This document shows, piece after piece, positions 26,900-35,719 of a DNA stretch of 64,000 bases. The stretch spans positions 248,001-312,000 of the forward strand of contig NZ_KE384356.1 of assembly GCF_000425385.1 (NCBI RefSeq), written 5' to 3'. The notes beneath the pieces are model-generated. The model did not search any database, had not been told where the DNA came from, and saw only the letters and a program-made list of their open reading frames with translations. Numbering within the stretch: the stretch's first letter is position 1; every line of letters starts with the position of its first letter. The translations under genes and the position numbers were made by a program. The DNA comes from Pseudoduganella violaceinigra DSM 15887. Lineage in GTDB: Bacteria > Pseudomonadota > Gammaproteobacteria > Burkholderiales > Burkholderiaceae_D.

Positions 26900-27730
26900 T
26901 TAGGGTTGCCCGTTGCGTTTGCGCTCGGCCAGCGCCATGGTGGGCGGGACCAGGGCCCGGTATAGCTGGCCGGTTGCCGCGTCCCATGCCATCACCGCAT
27001 CCTGTTGCCTCAGCACGGTCGCCATATCGCCGCGTGCGACGGGTCCGGTCAGGGCCGGTGCGGCACCGAGGCGGAACGCATTTTCCATCGACTCTAGCGC
27101 AAGTGGCCGCGCCAGCTCGCGCGCTACGGTTTCGGGAATGCCCGCCGCCTGGTATGAGCGCAAGGCGGCATCGATCACGGTCACCAGGTAGTTGCTGGCA
27201 AATACAGCAGCCGCGTGGTACACGGTCTTGGCGGACGCGTCGATCTGGACCGCCCTGGCGCCGATTGCGGCGAACGCCGGCAACAGGACATCGAGTGCCT
27301 GCTGGTCGCCCTCCACGCCGCAGAAGGTGCCGGCAAAGCCGGACGCCACGGCTTCCACATCGGCAAAGCTGCGAATCGGATGGACGCTCGCCACATGGGC
27401 GCCCGCCGCACGCGCGGCCTGCAATCGGTCCGACGCCAGGGCGCCGCTGCAATGGAATACCACCGCGCATTGAAGCGGTACGGCGGCGGCCAGGGCTGCG
27501 CAAGCCGGTGCGATCTGGTCGTCGGTGACGCTCAGCATATAGACATCGGCGCGCCTTGCGGCAGCGCCCGCGACACCCGGCCTTCCGGCGCCAATGAAGG
27601 CTGCAGCCTGCCCGGCGCTGCCCATTGAACGCGCCAGCACGTCCTGTATTACAAAGGCACCGGTTTGTGAAAACAGGCGCCCCAGCACACGGCCCACATG
27701 GCCGCCGCCCACGACGGAAAGGCTCAACAT
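26900..27730 (-). CDS. Rossmann-fold and DUF2520 domain protein
   Basis: A 276-residue protein with an N-terminal NAD(P)-binding Rossmann domain (LSVVGGGHVGRVLGRLF) and a C-terminal DUF2520 helical domain (from ~135: KTVYHAAAVFASNYLVTVIDAAL). The layout resembles 6-phosphogluconate dehydrogenase/pyrroline-carboxylate reductase-like proteins with the Rossmann part shortened. HCSGALASDRLQ and ASVHPIRSFAD are family signatures. The reaction is not known. Its start codon overlaps the DUF924 stop, making it the last gene of the minus-strand series that begins at 31129. Confidence 0.85.
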   Translation of the reverse strand: MLSLSVVGGGHVGRVLGRLFSQTGAFVIQDVLARSMGSAGQAAAFIGAGRPGVAGAAARRADVYMLSVTDDQIAPACAALAAAVPLQCAVVFHCSGALASDRLQAARAAGAHVASVHPIRSFADVEAVASGFAGTFCGVEGDQQALDVLLPAFAAIGARAVQIDASAKTVYHAAAVFASNYLVTVIDAALRSYQAAGIPETVARELARPLALESMENAFRLGAAPALTGPVARGDMATVLRQQDAVMAWDAATGQLYRALVPPTMALAERKRNGQP

Positions 27731-28314
27731 CAGAAACTGGACCCCGGCTGCTTGAGGAATTCGACTTCTTCCGGGGTCGACTCGCGCCCCAGGATGGCGT
27801 TACGGTGCGGGAAGCGCCCGAAACGGTGGATCACTTCGAAATGTTTCTTGGCGAAGTCGAGCATGCCGGCATAGCCCGGCGAATCGGCCGCCAGCATCGC
27901 GAACAAGTCCACGCAGCGCATCTGCATCGACAGGTTTTCCGAATGCTCGAGCGGCATGTAAGAGAATGCGCGCTGGGCCGGCGGCAAGGTCTGGTTTGCG
28001 CCCGAATCGTCGAGGGCTTTCGCCGCCTCCAGCGCCAGCTCATCGCCGGCAAAGGCCTTCGGCGTGCCGCGGTAGACATTGCGTGTGAACTGGTCGAGCA
28101 CGATGATGCGCGCCAGCGTGCCCTGGGTGCCTTCATCGTCCCATTGGCGCAGGCCGCCCACCAGTCCCTGTTCGATCACATCGCCGAACTGCTGGAAGAT
28201 CAGGCGATCGAACGCGTCGTCCTTGCGCCACCATTCGGGGCGCGACATATTGTGTCCCTTGGCGCCGATCGGCAGGAACCAGAAATCAAGAACATCTTGT
28301 GAGTGAATGATCAA
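27730..28314 (-). CDS. DUF924 family protein
   Basis: A 194-residue all-helical (TPR-like) protein. It is recognised by VLDFWFLPIGAKG at the start, WWRKDDAFDRLI, TLARIIVLDQFTRNVYRGTPKAFAGD, and the closing HFEVIHRFGRFPHRNAILGRESTPEE. No biochemical function is established for the family. The start is TTG at 28314, supported by an AGGAGAG ribosome-binding sequence 5 bases upstream. It lies in a packed run with MgtC-like upstream (9 bases) and DUF2520 downstream (1-base overlap). Confidence 0.88.
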   Translation of the reverse strand: MIIHSQDVLDFWFLPIGAKGHNMSRPEWWRKDDAFDRLIFQQFGDVIEQGLVGGLRQWDDEGTQGTLARIIVLDQFTRNVYRGTPKAFAGDELALEAAKALDDSGANQTLPPAQRAFSYMPLEHSENLSMQMRCVDLFAMLAADSPGYAGMLDFAKKHFEVIHRFGRFPHRNAILGRESTPEEVEFLKQPGSSF

Positions 28315-28323
28315 CCTTCTCTC

Positions 28324-29082
28324 CTAGTTGCGTGCATGGGTGACCTGGAAGCTGTCGATGCCGTCGAAATGCGTCATCTCCTCGGCGATGCGCGACAGCG
28401 GCGAGCCGCTGCGCTTGCTGAGCGCCAGCGCCACGAAGCGCCATTCCAGCTTACCCTGGTCCATGCCGATCGTCAGCGAGCCGCCGGCGATCTGGTATCC
28501 GCGCTCCAGTGCCATGGCGCGCAGCTGGTCTTCCTTCGGCTCGAAACCCGGCTTGAAGCGCATGGTGATGGCGATTGCGTGGCGCGACGGCAGCCATGCC
28601 TCCAGCTTGGACAGGAAAATCATCGACATCGCGCACAGGAAGGCCAGGCCCATGGCGCCAAGGTAGAAACCCAGGCCCACCGCCACCCCGATCACAGACG
28701 ACGCCCAGATCGAGGCCGCCGTCGTCAGGCCGGAAATATTGAAGCCCTCGCGCATGATCACGCCCGCGCCGAGGAAGCCGATACCGGTCACGATGCCCTG
28801 GACCACGCGGGTCGGGTCGGTGCCGACCAGCTCCGACATATGGCCGCCGAACCACAGCGAGGGATAGCCGCACAGCACGGTCAAAGCGGCCGAGGCCATG
28901 CACACCAGCCCATAGGTACGCATGCCGGCCGCTCGGCCGTGGTAGGAGCGCTCATAGCCGACCAACAGCCCAAGCAGCAGCGCCCCGGCGATGTTCATCA
29001 GGATTACGAAATTGGTCGCCAGTTCGCCGGACGACCAGTAGGCACGCAGGAATTCTATGCTGGGCATCGCTGCCTCACTCAT
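28324..29082 (-). CDS. MgtC/SapB family membrane protein
   Basis: A 252-residue protein with five hydrophobic segments in the N-terminal half, including the family hallmarks ALLLGLLVGYERSYHGRAAGMRTYGLV, GIGFLGAGVIMREGFNISGLTTAASIWASSVIG (in pieces), and a C-terminal ACT-like soluble domain (about 165-252). MgtC proteins modulate Mg2+ starvation tolerance and ATP synthase activity in several bacteria. The role here is inferred only from family. It overlaps the 87-residue gene by 4 bases and precedes DUF924 by 9 bases. Confidence 0.88.
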   Translation of the reverse strand: MSEAAMPSIEFLRAYWSSGELATNFVILMNIAGALLLGLLVGYERSYHGRAAGMRTYGLVCMASAALTVLCGYPSLWFGGHMSELVGTDPTRVVQGIVTGIGFLGAGVIMREGFNISGLTTAASIWASSVIGVAVGLGFYLGAMGLAFLCAMSMIFLSKLEAWLPSRHAIAITMRFKPGFEPKEDQLRAMALERGYQIAGGSLTIGMDQGKLEWRFVALALSKRSGSPLSRIAEEMTHFDGIDSFQVTHARN

Positions 29083-29342
29083 GTTTTTGGAGTTTTCTTC
29101 GCTGTGAGCTGCTTTTCAAATGCTACATCGAGTTTGCTGACGCGTCTGACTTTTTGCGGCCCTTGCGCGTTGACGAAGGCGACAAAATCGTCCAGCTCCA
29201 TTGGCGGACAAAGGGGCGGCTGGCCCAGGCCTTCAGTCAGGAAGAAATGGCCGCTGCCGGTCATGGTCAGCGAATAGGCCTGGTTGCCGGAACGCTCTTT
29301 CAGTCGCGCCAGCGCGTTGGATGCCTTGGTGGAGCGGCTCAT
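29079..29342 (-). CDS. Hypothetical 87-residue protein between the M24 peptidase and MgtC-like genes
   Basis: A small soluble basic protein (MSRSTKASNALARLKERSG...) with a predicted beta-hairpin (AYSLTMTGSGHFFLTEGLG) and a Lys-rich tail (KKTPKT). I do not recognise the family. It overlaps the upstream peptidase gene by 4 bases and the downstream MgtC-like gene by 4 bases. Such double coupling is strong evidence that it is translated. Its position suggests it travels with this operon, but no function can be assigned. Confidence 0.65.
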   Translation of the reverse strand: MSRSTKASNALARLKERSGNQAYSLTMTGSGHFFLTEGLGQPPLCPPMELDDFVAFVNAQGPQKVRRVSKLDVAFEKQLTAKKTPKT

Positions 29343-31129
29343 ATTGCCTCAGTCCTTTCTTCCAGCCAGCGCAGCGCGGCGCCGCCGACATGCTTGGCCA
29401 GGCGCTGGCGCACGGTGGCGTGGTAGTCGTTCAGCCAATGGATTTCGTCTTCGCGCAGCAGGGATGTATCGACGCAGCGGGTATCGATTGGGCACAGGGT
29501 CAGCGTTTCGAAGCGCAGGAATTCGCCGAATCCGGATTCCGCAGCCGGCACGTTCAGCACCAGATTTTCGATGCGGATGCCCCATTTGCCGGGCCGGTAA
29601 ATACCCGGTTCGTTGGAGGTGATCATGCCAGGCTCCATCGCCGTATGCGCTTCCGGCGGCGTCGATGGGGAAATCGATTGCGGCCCTTCGTGCACATTGA
29701 GGAAATAGCCGACGCCGTGGCCCGTGCCGTGGCCGAAATCGATGCCGGCCGCCCACAGCGGCGCGCGCGCGATCGCATCGAGCATCGGCGACTTCACGCC
29801 GCGCGGGAACTGGGCGACGGACAAGGCCATCATGCCCTTCAGGACCAGGGTGAAATCGCGCTTATGTTCCTCGGTAATGGCGCCGACCGGCACCACGCGC
29901 GTGATGTCGGTAGTGCCGCCGTAATACTGGCCGCCGGAATCGAGCAACAGCAGCCCGTCGCCTTCAATCACGGCGCTGCCCAGCTCAGGCGCGCGGTAAT
30001 GCATGATCGCGCCGTTGGAGTTGAAGCCGGCAATCGTGCCGAAGCTCGGGCTGGCGAAGCCCGGACGGCGGCGGCGCGCCTCCAGCAGGTGCTGGCCGAC
30101 GGCGTATTCAGTCAAAGGCTCGCGGCGCGGATCGGCCAGGGTTTGCTCCAGCCAGCAGAAAAATTCGCACAGTGCGGCGCCATCCTGCTCCATCGTGGCG
30201 CGCACGTGGTCTGCTTCCCGTGCGGTCTTGCGCGACTTGGCGAAAGTGCTTGGATTGACCGCTTCGATCACCGTGACGCTTTCGGAAACCGCCTGGCGGG
30301 TACCGAAAGTGAGACGGCGCGGATCCAGCAGCAGCGTGCTGCCTGCCGGGATCGCGGCCAGCGCCTGTGCAGCTTCCGCATATGGCGCGACGAATACATT
30401 GTCGGCGGCCAGCAGGGCTGCCAGGCCGGGGTCGATCTTGCCCGCCGCGACGAACAGCATTACGCGTTCCTGGTCGATCAATGCGTGGGACAGGAAGATC
30501 GGGTTGTAATTGACGTCCGCGCCGCGCAGGTTGAACAGGTAGGCGATATCGTCGAGCGTCGAAATGATGTGGTGGGTCGCCCCCTGACGCGCCATTTCCG
30601 CGCGCAGGGCAGCCAGCTTGGCGGCGCGGGACAGGTCGGCGTACGGGCGCTGATGCTCGTACACCGGCGCGGCGGGCAGGCCCGGACGGTCGGTCCACAC
30701 CTCATTCAGCAGGTCGAGATCCGTACGCATGGCGATGCCGCGCGCCTGCAGCAGGCGGGCAATCGACAGGCCGAGCACCGCGCCATCGACTGCCAGCATC
30801 TGGCCGGGCTTCAGCGTTTCCGCCAGCCAGTCCACGTACTGCACGCTGGCGCCTGATGAAATTTTCATCAGCTTGACGCCGGTGCCGGCCAGTTCAGACT
30901 CCGCCTGGGTCCAGTAACGGCCGTCGGTCCAGACGCCCGCGAAATCCTGGGTGATGATGAAGGTGCCCACCGATCCAGTGAAATTCGACAGCCATTCACG
31001 CCCCTGCCAGCGGGGCGGCAGGTATTCGGACAAATGCGGATCGGAGGAAGGGACCATGCAGGCATCGACCTGATGACGGCGCATCGCCGCGCGCATGGAT
31101 TCCAGTCTGGTGCTGATTGAATCTTTCAT
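29339..31129 (-). CDS. M24-family Xaa-Pro aminopeptidase
   Basis: A 596-residue cytosolic aminopeptidase P-like enzyme removing N-terminal residues before proline. Two creatinase-type N-terminal domains (about 1-310) precede the pita-bread catalytic domain (about 315-540). Its dimetal ligands are the Asp pair in LLLDSGGQYYGGTTDITR, the His of GHGTGHGVG, the Glu of TSNEPGIYR and the Glu of RIENLVLNVP. A short C-terminal extension resembles the eukaryotic-type APP1 group. It heads a minus-strand chain of overlapping genes and is divergent from the nucleotidyltransferase gene. Confidence 0.93.
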   Translation of the reverse strand: MKDSISTRLESMRAAMRRHQVDACMVPSSDPHLSEYLPPRWQGREWLSNFTGSVGTFIITQDFAGVWTDGRYWTQAESELAGTGVKLMKISSGASVQYVDWLAETLKPGQMLAVDGAVLGLSIARLLQARGIAMRTDLDLLNEVWTDRPGLPAAPVYEHQRPYADLSRAAKLAALRAEMARQGATHHIISTLDDIAYLFNLRGADVNYNPIFLSHALIDQERVMLFVAAGKIDPGLAALLAADNVFVAPYAEAAQALAAIPAGSTLLLDPRRLTFGTRQAVSESVTVIEAVNPSTFAKSRKTAREADHVRATMEQDGAALCEFFCWLEQTLADPRREPLTEYAVGQHLLEARRRRPGFASPSFGTIAGFNSNGAIMHYRAPELGSAVIEGDGLLLLDSGGQYYGGTTDITRVVPVGAITEEHKRDFTLVLKGMMALSVAQFPRGVKSPMLDAIARAPLWAAGIDFGHGTGHGVGYFLNVHEGPQSISPSTPPEAHTAMEPGMITSNEPGIYRPGKWGIRIENLVLNVPAAESGFGEFLRFETLTLCPIDTRCVDTSLLREDEIHWLNDYHATVRQRLAKHVGGAALRWLEERTEAI

Positions 31130-31266
31130 AGCGCAATCATACCCCGATTGCGCGGTTTCTTTGCAACAGCGCTATCTCTATGCCATGATTCTCCATCCCT
31201 TCGTTCGATGCCTGTTCCGACATCGCCGAAGGGGTTGGCATAACTCAAGTTAAAGGCAGTGAAGAA

Positions 31267-32052
31267 TTGATACCTGAAGATGTACGCGAAGAGATCATGC
31301 GCCGGCTCGCGGCAGCGGAAGCCGAGCATAACGTAAGGATTCTGCTGGCCGTCGAATCCGGCAGCCGGGCGTGGGGCTTTGCATCTCCGAACAGCGATTT
31401 CGATGTGCGTTTCATTTACGCGCACGAGTCTGACTGGTACCTGGCCGTTGATCTTGAAGAGCGGCGCGATGTCATTGAATACGAGATCGTCGACGACATC
31501 GACCTCAATGGATGGGATGTTCGCAAGGCGCTGAGGCTTTTCCGCAGGTCCAACCCGGCGTTTGTCGAATGGATCCAGTCGCCGATCCTTTATCGTTCGC
31601 ATGGGGGCTTCGCGCAAGGAGCGCGCGAATTGCTTCCTACAGTGTATTCCTGCGAGAACGGCATTTACCATTACCGCAGTATGGCGAAAACAAACTATCG
31701 CGGCTATTTGAAGGCCGAGATGGTACCGTTGAAAAAATACTTCTATGTATTGCGCCCGCTGCTGGCAGTACGTTGGCTGGAGCGCTACGGTACGGCCGCG
31801 CCGATCGAATTCGACAAGATGCTGCACCTGCTCGAGGGCGAAACGGAATTACTGGATGCCATCGCTGTGCTGCTGGAAAAGAAGAAGGCTGCGCCAGAAA
31901 TGGGGCTGTCCGAACCGGTCCCATGCCTGAACCGGTTTATCGAGGCGGAACTTGCCCGCCTCGACCGGCCAGATGTGGTGCGCGACCGCAGCATTGACGT
32001 CAACACAGAACTGAACCGGCTGTTCCACGCCACCCTGGCCGAACAACGTTAG
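31267..32052 (+). CDS. RlaP/YcgL-like nucleotidyltransferase
   Basis: A 261-residue protein of the DNA polymerase beta superfamily. It has the signature GSRAWGFASPNSDFDVRF, with the two catalytic Asp in SDFDV, and a further acidic residue in EYEIVDDID. The C-terminal helical part includes AKTNYRGYL and KKYFYVLRPLLAVRWLE, typical of the RlaP group (linked to RNA ligase in phage T4). The natural substrate is unknown. The start is TTG at 31267 with AAAGGCAG upstream. It is convergent with the crystallin gene, 4 bases apart. Confidence 0.83.
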   Translation: MIPEDVREEIMRRLAAAEAEHNVRILLAVESGSRAWGFASPNSDFDVRFIYAHESDWYLAVDLEERRDVIEYEIVDDIDLNGWDVRKALRLFRRSNPAFVEWIQSPILYRSHGGFAQGARELLPTVYSCENGIYHYRSMAKTNYRGYLKAEMVPLKKYFYVLRPLLAVRWLERYGTAAPIEFDKMLHLLEGETELLDAIAVLLEKKKAAPEMGLSEPVPCLNRFIEAELARLDRPDVVRDRSIDVNTELNRLFHATLAEQR

Positions 32053-32056
32053 TACG

Positions 32057-32863
32057 CTACATGCGCGGCACGCCTTCGCGATTGACCGTAATGTAGCGCC
32101 CCGGTTCCGCCGAGAGCTGGGCGCGGTGTTCCGTGCCGCGGAATTCATAGGTCACGTCCCAGTACTGCGGTGTCCTGCTGGGCACCGCTTCGCAGCGCTG
32201 GACGTTTTCGGCGTACTGATTGCCGCTGTTGCGGCCGACATTGGAACCAACCGCGGCACCGGCGATCGCACCGCCGACGGTAGCAATGTCGCGGCCCGAC
32301 CCCTTGCCTACCTGGTGTCCAAGCACGCCGCCGATCAGGGCGCCCGCGATCGCACCCGCTGTGCCGTTGTCACCCGAGGAAGTGACCTGCTGCCGTTCAA
32401 CCCAGCAGCGTTGTTCCGGCGGACCGACCACGGCGCGCGCCGAGGTGATGGGCGCTTCATAGGTGCGTTCGCTTGGACGCATGCGGTACTCGTAGGTCGC
32501 TTGCGGCAACGGCTGAGGTGCGTAGGCCATTTCGTCATATCGGCGCCGGCTCGGTACGGCCCGGATGGAAGAAATGCTATTGTCCAGTCCCATGCCGCGC
32601 AATGATTCATAGCTGCCCGGACGCAGGATTTTGCACTCGCCTCCAAAATTGGGGTCTTCGCAGACTTCCCAGCGCCCGCGGTCGACCACCACCGACGAGG
32701 CACGGTCATCAAAGCCCGCCGAGCGCAGGTCGCGAATGGAACTGCTCACATTCATGGGGCGGCCACGCCAGCCCTCGCCTGGATAGAGGGTAATTTGCGC
32801 AAATGCCTGAGCGCTCAGCAAAGTCATGCCAGCCGCCAGCAAAGTTCTGATTGGAAAGTTCAT
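32057..32863 (-). CDS. Beta/gamma-crystallin domain plus glycine-zipper exported protein
   Basis: A 268-residue protein. It has a signal peptide (1-22, cleavage after AFA), then a beta/gamma-crystallin domain (24-102) of two Greek-key motifs, each with the calcium-clamp pattern N/D-N/D-x-x-S/T-S: DDRASS at 52-57 and DNSISS at 94-99. Next comes a linker and a glycine-zipper 2TM segment (about 168-210: AGAIAGALIGGVLGHQVG and VGGAIAGAAVGSNVG). The C-terminal domain is soluble (VTYEFRGTEHRAQLSAEPG). It is probably an envelope protein with calcium binding. The combined architecture suggests surface or outer-membrane anchoring. No partner gene is adjacent. Confidence 0.83.
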   Translation of the reverse strand: MNFPIRTLLAAGMTLLSAQAFAQITLYPGEGWRGRPMNVSSSIRDLRSAGFDDRASSVVVDRGRWEVCEDPNFGGECKILRPGSYESLRGMGLDNSISSIRAVPSRRRYDEMAYAPQPLPQATYEYRMRPSERTYEAPITSARAVVGPPEQRCWVERQQVTSSGDNGTAGAIAGALIGGVLGHQVGKGSGRDIATVGGAIAGAAVGSNVGRNSGNQYAENVQRCEAVPSRTPQYWDVTYEFRGTEHRAQLSAEPGRYITVNREGVPRM

Positions 32864-32976
32864 GATGTCCTCCGATACAGATCAGGTGCGCCCAGCATGC
32901 CGCGATCAAGTAAGCTGGTCTGTTCGGGAACGCGCGTTGCAAAAATTAAGTTACGGTGGCTCCTGCTCTGAGCGGC

Positions 32977-33660
32977 TCAAGCCTCGAAGCGGCGCAGGCC
33001 GTCGAGGTCGAGGATTCGGATCCCGCCGTAATCGACCCGCAACAACCCTTCCTTTTCCAGTACCTGCAACGCCTGGTTGGCGCGCTGGCGCGAGGCGCCC
33101 GAGAGCAAGCCCACCTCTTCCTGCGAGATCTGCACCAGCCGTTCGATGCCAGGATACAAATGGGAATTAAATAGTGACGCCAGGCACCGTGCAACGCGCG
33201 TGTCCGGGTCCAGCAAGCGTTCGTTTTCCACCATACCGATGAACTGACCCAAGCGTTCGTTGAGCTGCATCAAGAGGAACCTGGTGAAGGGTAGGCTATT
33301 CTCGAGCAGGTAGTGGAAGGTGACCGCCGGCATGCGTGCAATACGGCTGTCGCGCAGGGTCATTGCGTCGTAACGGCGATGTTCGTCTTTCAGTAAAGAC
33401 CCTTCGCCAAACCAGCCGCCGGGCGGAACGCCAGTAAATGTGACGCTTTTTCCGTTCGGCGAAAAGTTATTCATTTTCACCATGCCCGAAATAATGCCGA
33501 TCCAATTATCGACAATTTCGCCTTTATGGCAAACATATCCCCCTTTGGGGATGAATTCCTCGTAACAGGTCGCCTCCACACGGGCTAGCTGCTCCGCTGT
33601 CAACACAGGCGCCCAGGTGGAACTGCGAATGGCTTCAATCAGGCTGGGTTCAGTTTTCAT
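32977..33660 (-). CDS. Crp/Fnr-family transcriptional regulator
   Basis: A 227-residue regulator with an N-terminal cyclic-nucleotide-binding-type beta-barrel (about 20-140, including PPGGWFGEGSLLKDEHRR, which keeps the FGE and Arg of the phosphate cassette), a dimerisation helix and a C-terminal helix-turn-helix (QISQEEVGLLSGASRQRANQAL). No Fnr-type Cys cluster is present. It is divergent from the CoA-ligase/ABC transporter operon, with an 18-base palindrome between them. It probably controls itself and that operon. Confidence 0.88.
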   Translation of the reverse strand: MKTEPSLIEAIRSSTWAPVLTAEQLARVEATCYEEFIPKGGYVCHKGEIVDNWIGIISGMVKMNNFSPNGKSVTFTGVPPGGWFGEGSLLKDEHRRYDAMTLRDSRIARMPAVTFHYLLENSLPFTRFLLMQLNERLGQFIGMVENERLLDPDTRVARCLASLFNSHLYPGIERLVQISQEEVGLLSGASRQRANQALQVLEKEGLLRVDYGGIRILDLDGLRRFEA

Positions 33661-33693
33661 TGTTGTTGCGTCGCACCATCAAAAGTCGGCCAA

Positions 33694-33711
33694 TTGTCTT
33701 TGAAATGACAA
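33694..33711. promoter_or_regulatory. Candidate Crp/Fnr-type operator
   Basis: An 18-base near-palindrome with perfect arms TTGTC (33694-33698) and GACAA (33707-33711) around TTTGAAAT. The size and symmetry match Crp/Fnr-family sites (TGTGA-N6-TCACA, TTGAT-N4-ATCAA). It lies 34 bases upstream of the regulator start and 72 bases upstream of the acyl-CoA ligase start. Confidence 0.5.
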
Positions 33712-33782
33712 CCTTGCGACTTAGCTCACGCTAATATCATCACACAAAAAGCCCTAGGCACCTAAAAAACCAAGGAGACACC

Positions 33783-35705
33783 GTGCAGGATAATCTGACG
33801 ACCTTCCCTCGCAGGCTGCTTCAGCACGGCAAGGAGCGGCCGCAAAAGCCTGCGTTCCGCGAAAAGGACCTGGGCATCTGGCAGACCTGGGATTGGCAGC
33901 AGGTGAATGCCGAAGTGCGTGCACTGGCTTGCGGCCTGGCGGCGATCGGCTTCCAGCGCGGCATGAACCTGGCCATCATCGGCGACAACCGCCCGCGCCT
34001 GTATTGGTCGATGCTGGCGGCGCAGTGCCTTGGCGGCGTGCCGGTCCCCATGTATCAGGATGCTCCCGCCGCCGACCTGGCCTTCGTGCTGGAGAATGCG
34101 GAAATCCAGTACGCCATCGTGGAAGACCAGGAGCAGGTCGACAAGCTGCTCGACCTGTGCGAACAGTGCCCCTCGATCGCGCACATCGCCTATGAAGACG
34201 AACGGGGCATGCGCAACTACACGCACCAGCAACTGATGTCTTATGCCAGCCTGCAGGAACTGGGCCGCGAGTACGACAAGGCGCACCCGGGCTTTTATGA
34301 GGCATCGATCGCGGAGGGCAAGGAAAGCGATAGCGCCATCATCCTGTACACCTCCGGCACGACCGGCAAGCCCAAGGGCGTGTGCCAGACGCACAAGGCG
34401 CTGCTGTCCGCTGCCATCGGCGGTATCAGCTTCGACAAGCTGACCGATTCCGAGAACGTACTGTCCTACCTGCCGATGGCGTGGGTGGGCGACTGCCTGT
34501 TCTCCTTCGCGCAGGCGCTGACTGCCGGCTTTACCGTCAACTGCCCCGAGTCATCCGACACGGTCACCAACGATCTGCGCGAGATCGGCCCGTCCTACTA
34601 CTTCGCTCCGCCGCGCATCTTCGAGAACATGCTGACCCAGGTGATGATACGCATGGAGGACGCCGGCATGATCAAGCGCAAGATGTTCCACCATTTCATG
34701 GGCGTGGCGCGCCGCGTGGGCTCCGACATCCTGGACGGCAAGCAGGTTTCGCTGGGCGACCGTATCAGCTACGCCATCGGCAATGTGCTGGTGTACGGGC
34801 CGTTGCGCAATGTGCTTGGCATGTCGCGCATCCGCGTAGCCTACACGGCGGGCGCGGCGATCGGGCCGGACCTGTTCCGCTTCTATCGCTCCATCGGCGT
34901 GAACCTCAAGCAGTTCTACGGCTCCACCGAAACCTGCGCCTATATCTGCCTGCAGCCCGACGGCGAAATCAAGTTCGACTCGGTCGGCAAGCCCGCGCCG
35001 GGCGTGGAAGTGAAACTGGCGCCGAACGGCGAAGTGCTGGTCAAGTCGCCGACGCTGATGCACTGCTATTACAAGCGCCCCGACGCGACGGCGGAAGCCA
35101 TCGATGGCGAAGGCTATTTTCATACCGGCGATGCCGGCATCTTCGACAATGACGGCCACCTGCGCATCATCGACCGGGCAGCCGACGTGGGCAAGATGAA
35201 CAACGGCGCCATCTTCGCGCCGAACTACATCGAGAACAAACTGAAGTTCTTCCCCTTCATCAAGGAAGCCGTGGCGTTCGGCCACCAGCGCGATAGGGTC
35301 ACGGCCTTCATCAATATCGATATGGAGGCTGTGGGCAACTGGGCCGAACGGCGCGGAATCGCATATTCGGGATACACCGACCTGGCGGCGCATGAACAGA
35401 CATATGCCCTGGTCAAGGAATGCGTGGAAAAGGTCAACGCCGACCTTGCGCAGGAGGCGCTGATGGCGGATACCCAGGTTCACCGCTTCCTGGTGCTGCA
35501 CAAGGAGCTCGACCCTGACGACGATGAATTGACCCGCACCCGCAAGGTGCGCCGCAAATTCATCGCCGAGAAATACGCGGTGCTGATCGACGCACTGTAC
35601 GGCGGCAAGGCTTCGCAATACATCGAAACCCAGGTCAAATTCGAGGATGGCCGCACCGGCACGGTGGCGGCGGACCTGCGGATCATGGACCTCACGGCAG
35701 CATAA
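33783..35705 (+). CDS. AMP-forming long-chain acyl-CoA ligase
   Basis: A 640-residue adenylate-forming enzyme that activates a carboxylic acid to its CoA ester. The P-loop motif is SAIILYTSGTTGKPKGV, the A5 motif is FYGSTETCAYI, and the A7/A8 hinge is YFHTGDAGIFDNDGHLRIIDR. The overall form is that of FAA1/FadD15-type ligases. The GTG start at 33783 is backed by AAGGAGAC. It is the first gene of a run with a Liv-type ABC transporter, so its substrate is likely the imported acid (fatty, branched or aromatic). The divergent Crp/Fnr gene and palindrome suggest regulated expression. Confidence 0.9.
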   Translation: MQDNLTTFPRRLLQHGKERPQKPAFREKDLGIWQTWDWQQVNAEVRALACGLAAIGFQRGMNLAIIGDNRPRLYWSMLAAQCLGGVPVPMYQDAPAADLAFVLENAEIQYAIVEDQEQVDKLLDLCEQCPSIAHIAYEDERGMRNYTHQQLMSYASLQELGREYDKAHPGFYEASIAEGKESDSAIILYTSGTTGKPKGVCQTHKALLSAAIGGISFDKLTDSENVLSYLPMAWVGDCLFSFAQALTAGFTVNCPESSDTVTNDLREIGPSYYFAPPRIFENMLTQVMIRMEDAGMIKRKMFHHFMGVARRVGSDILDGKQVSLGDRISYAIGNVLVYGPLRNVLGMSRIRVAYTAGAAIGPDLFRFYRSIGVNLKQFYGSTETCAYICLQPDGEIKFDSVGKPAPGVEVKLAPNGEVLVKSPTLMHCYYKRPDATAEAIDGEGYFHTGDAGIFDNDGHLRIIDRAADVGKMNNGAIFAPNYIENKLKFFPFIKEAVAFGHQRDRVTAFINIDMEAVGNWAERRGIAYSGYTDLAAHEQTYALVKECVEKVNADLAQEALMADTQVHRFLVLHKELDPDDDELTRTRKVRRKFIAEKYAVLIDALYGGKASQYIETQVKFEDGRTGTVAADLRIMDLTAA

Positions 35706-35719
35706 GCGGAGAAGCCATC

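Noticed and set aside
29201..30856. Plus-strand open frame of 551 codons over the M24 peptidase
   Set aside because: It is a shadow of a conserved metallopeptidase on the other strand, with no recognisable motifs.
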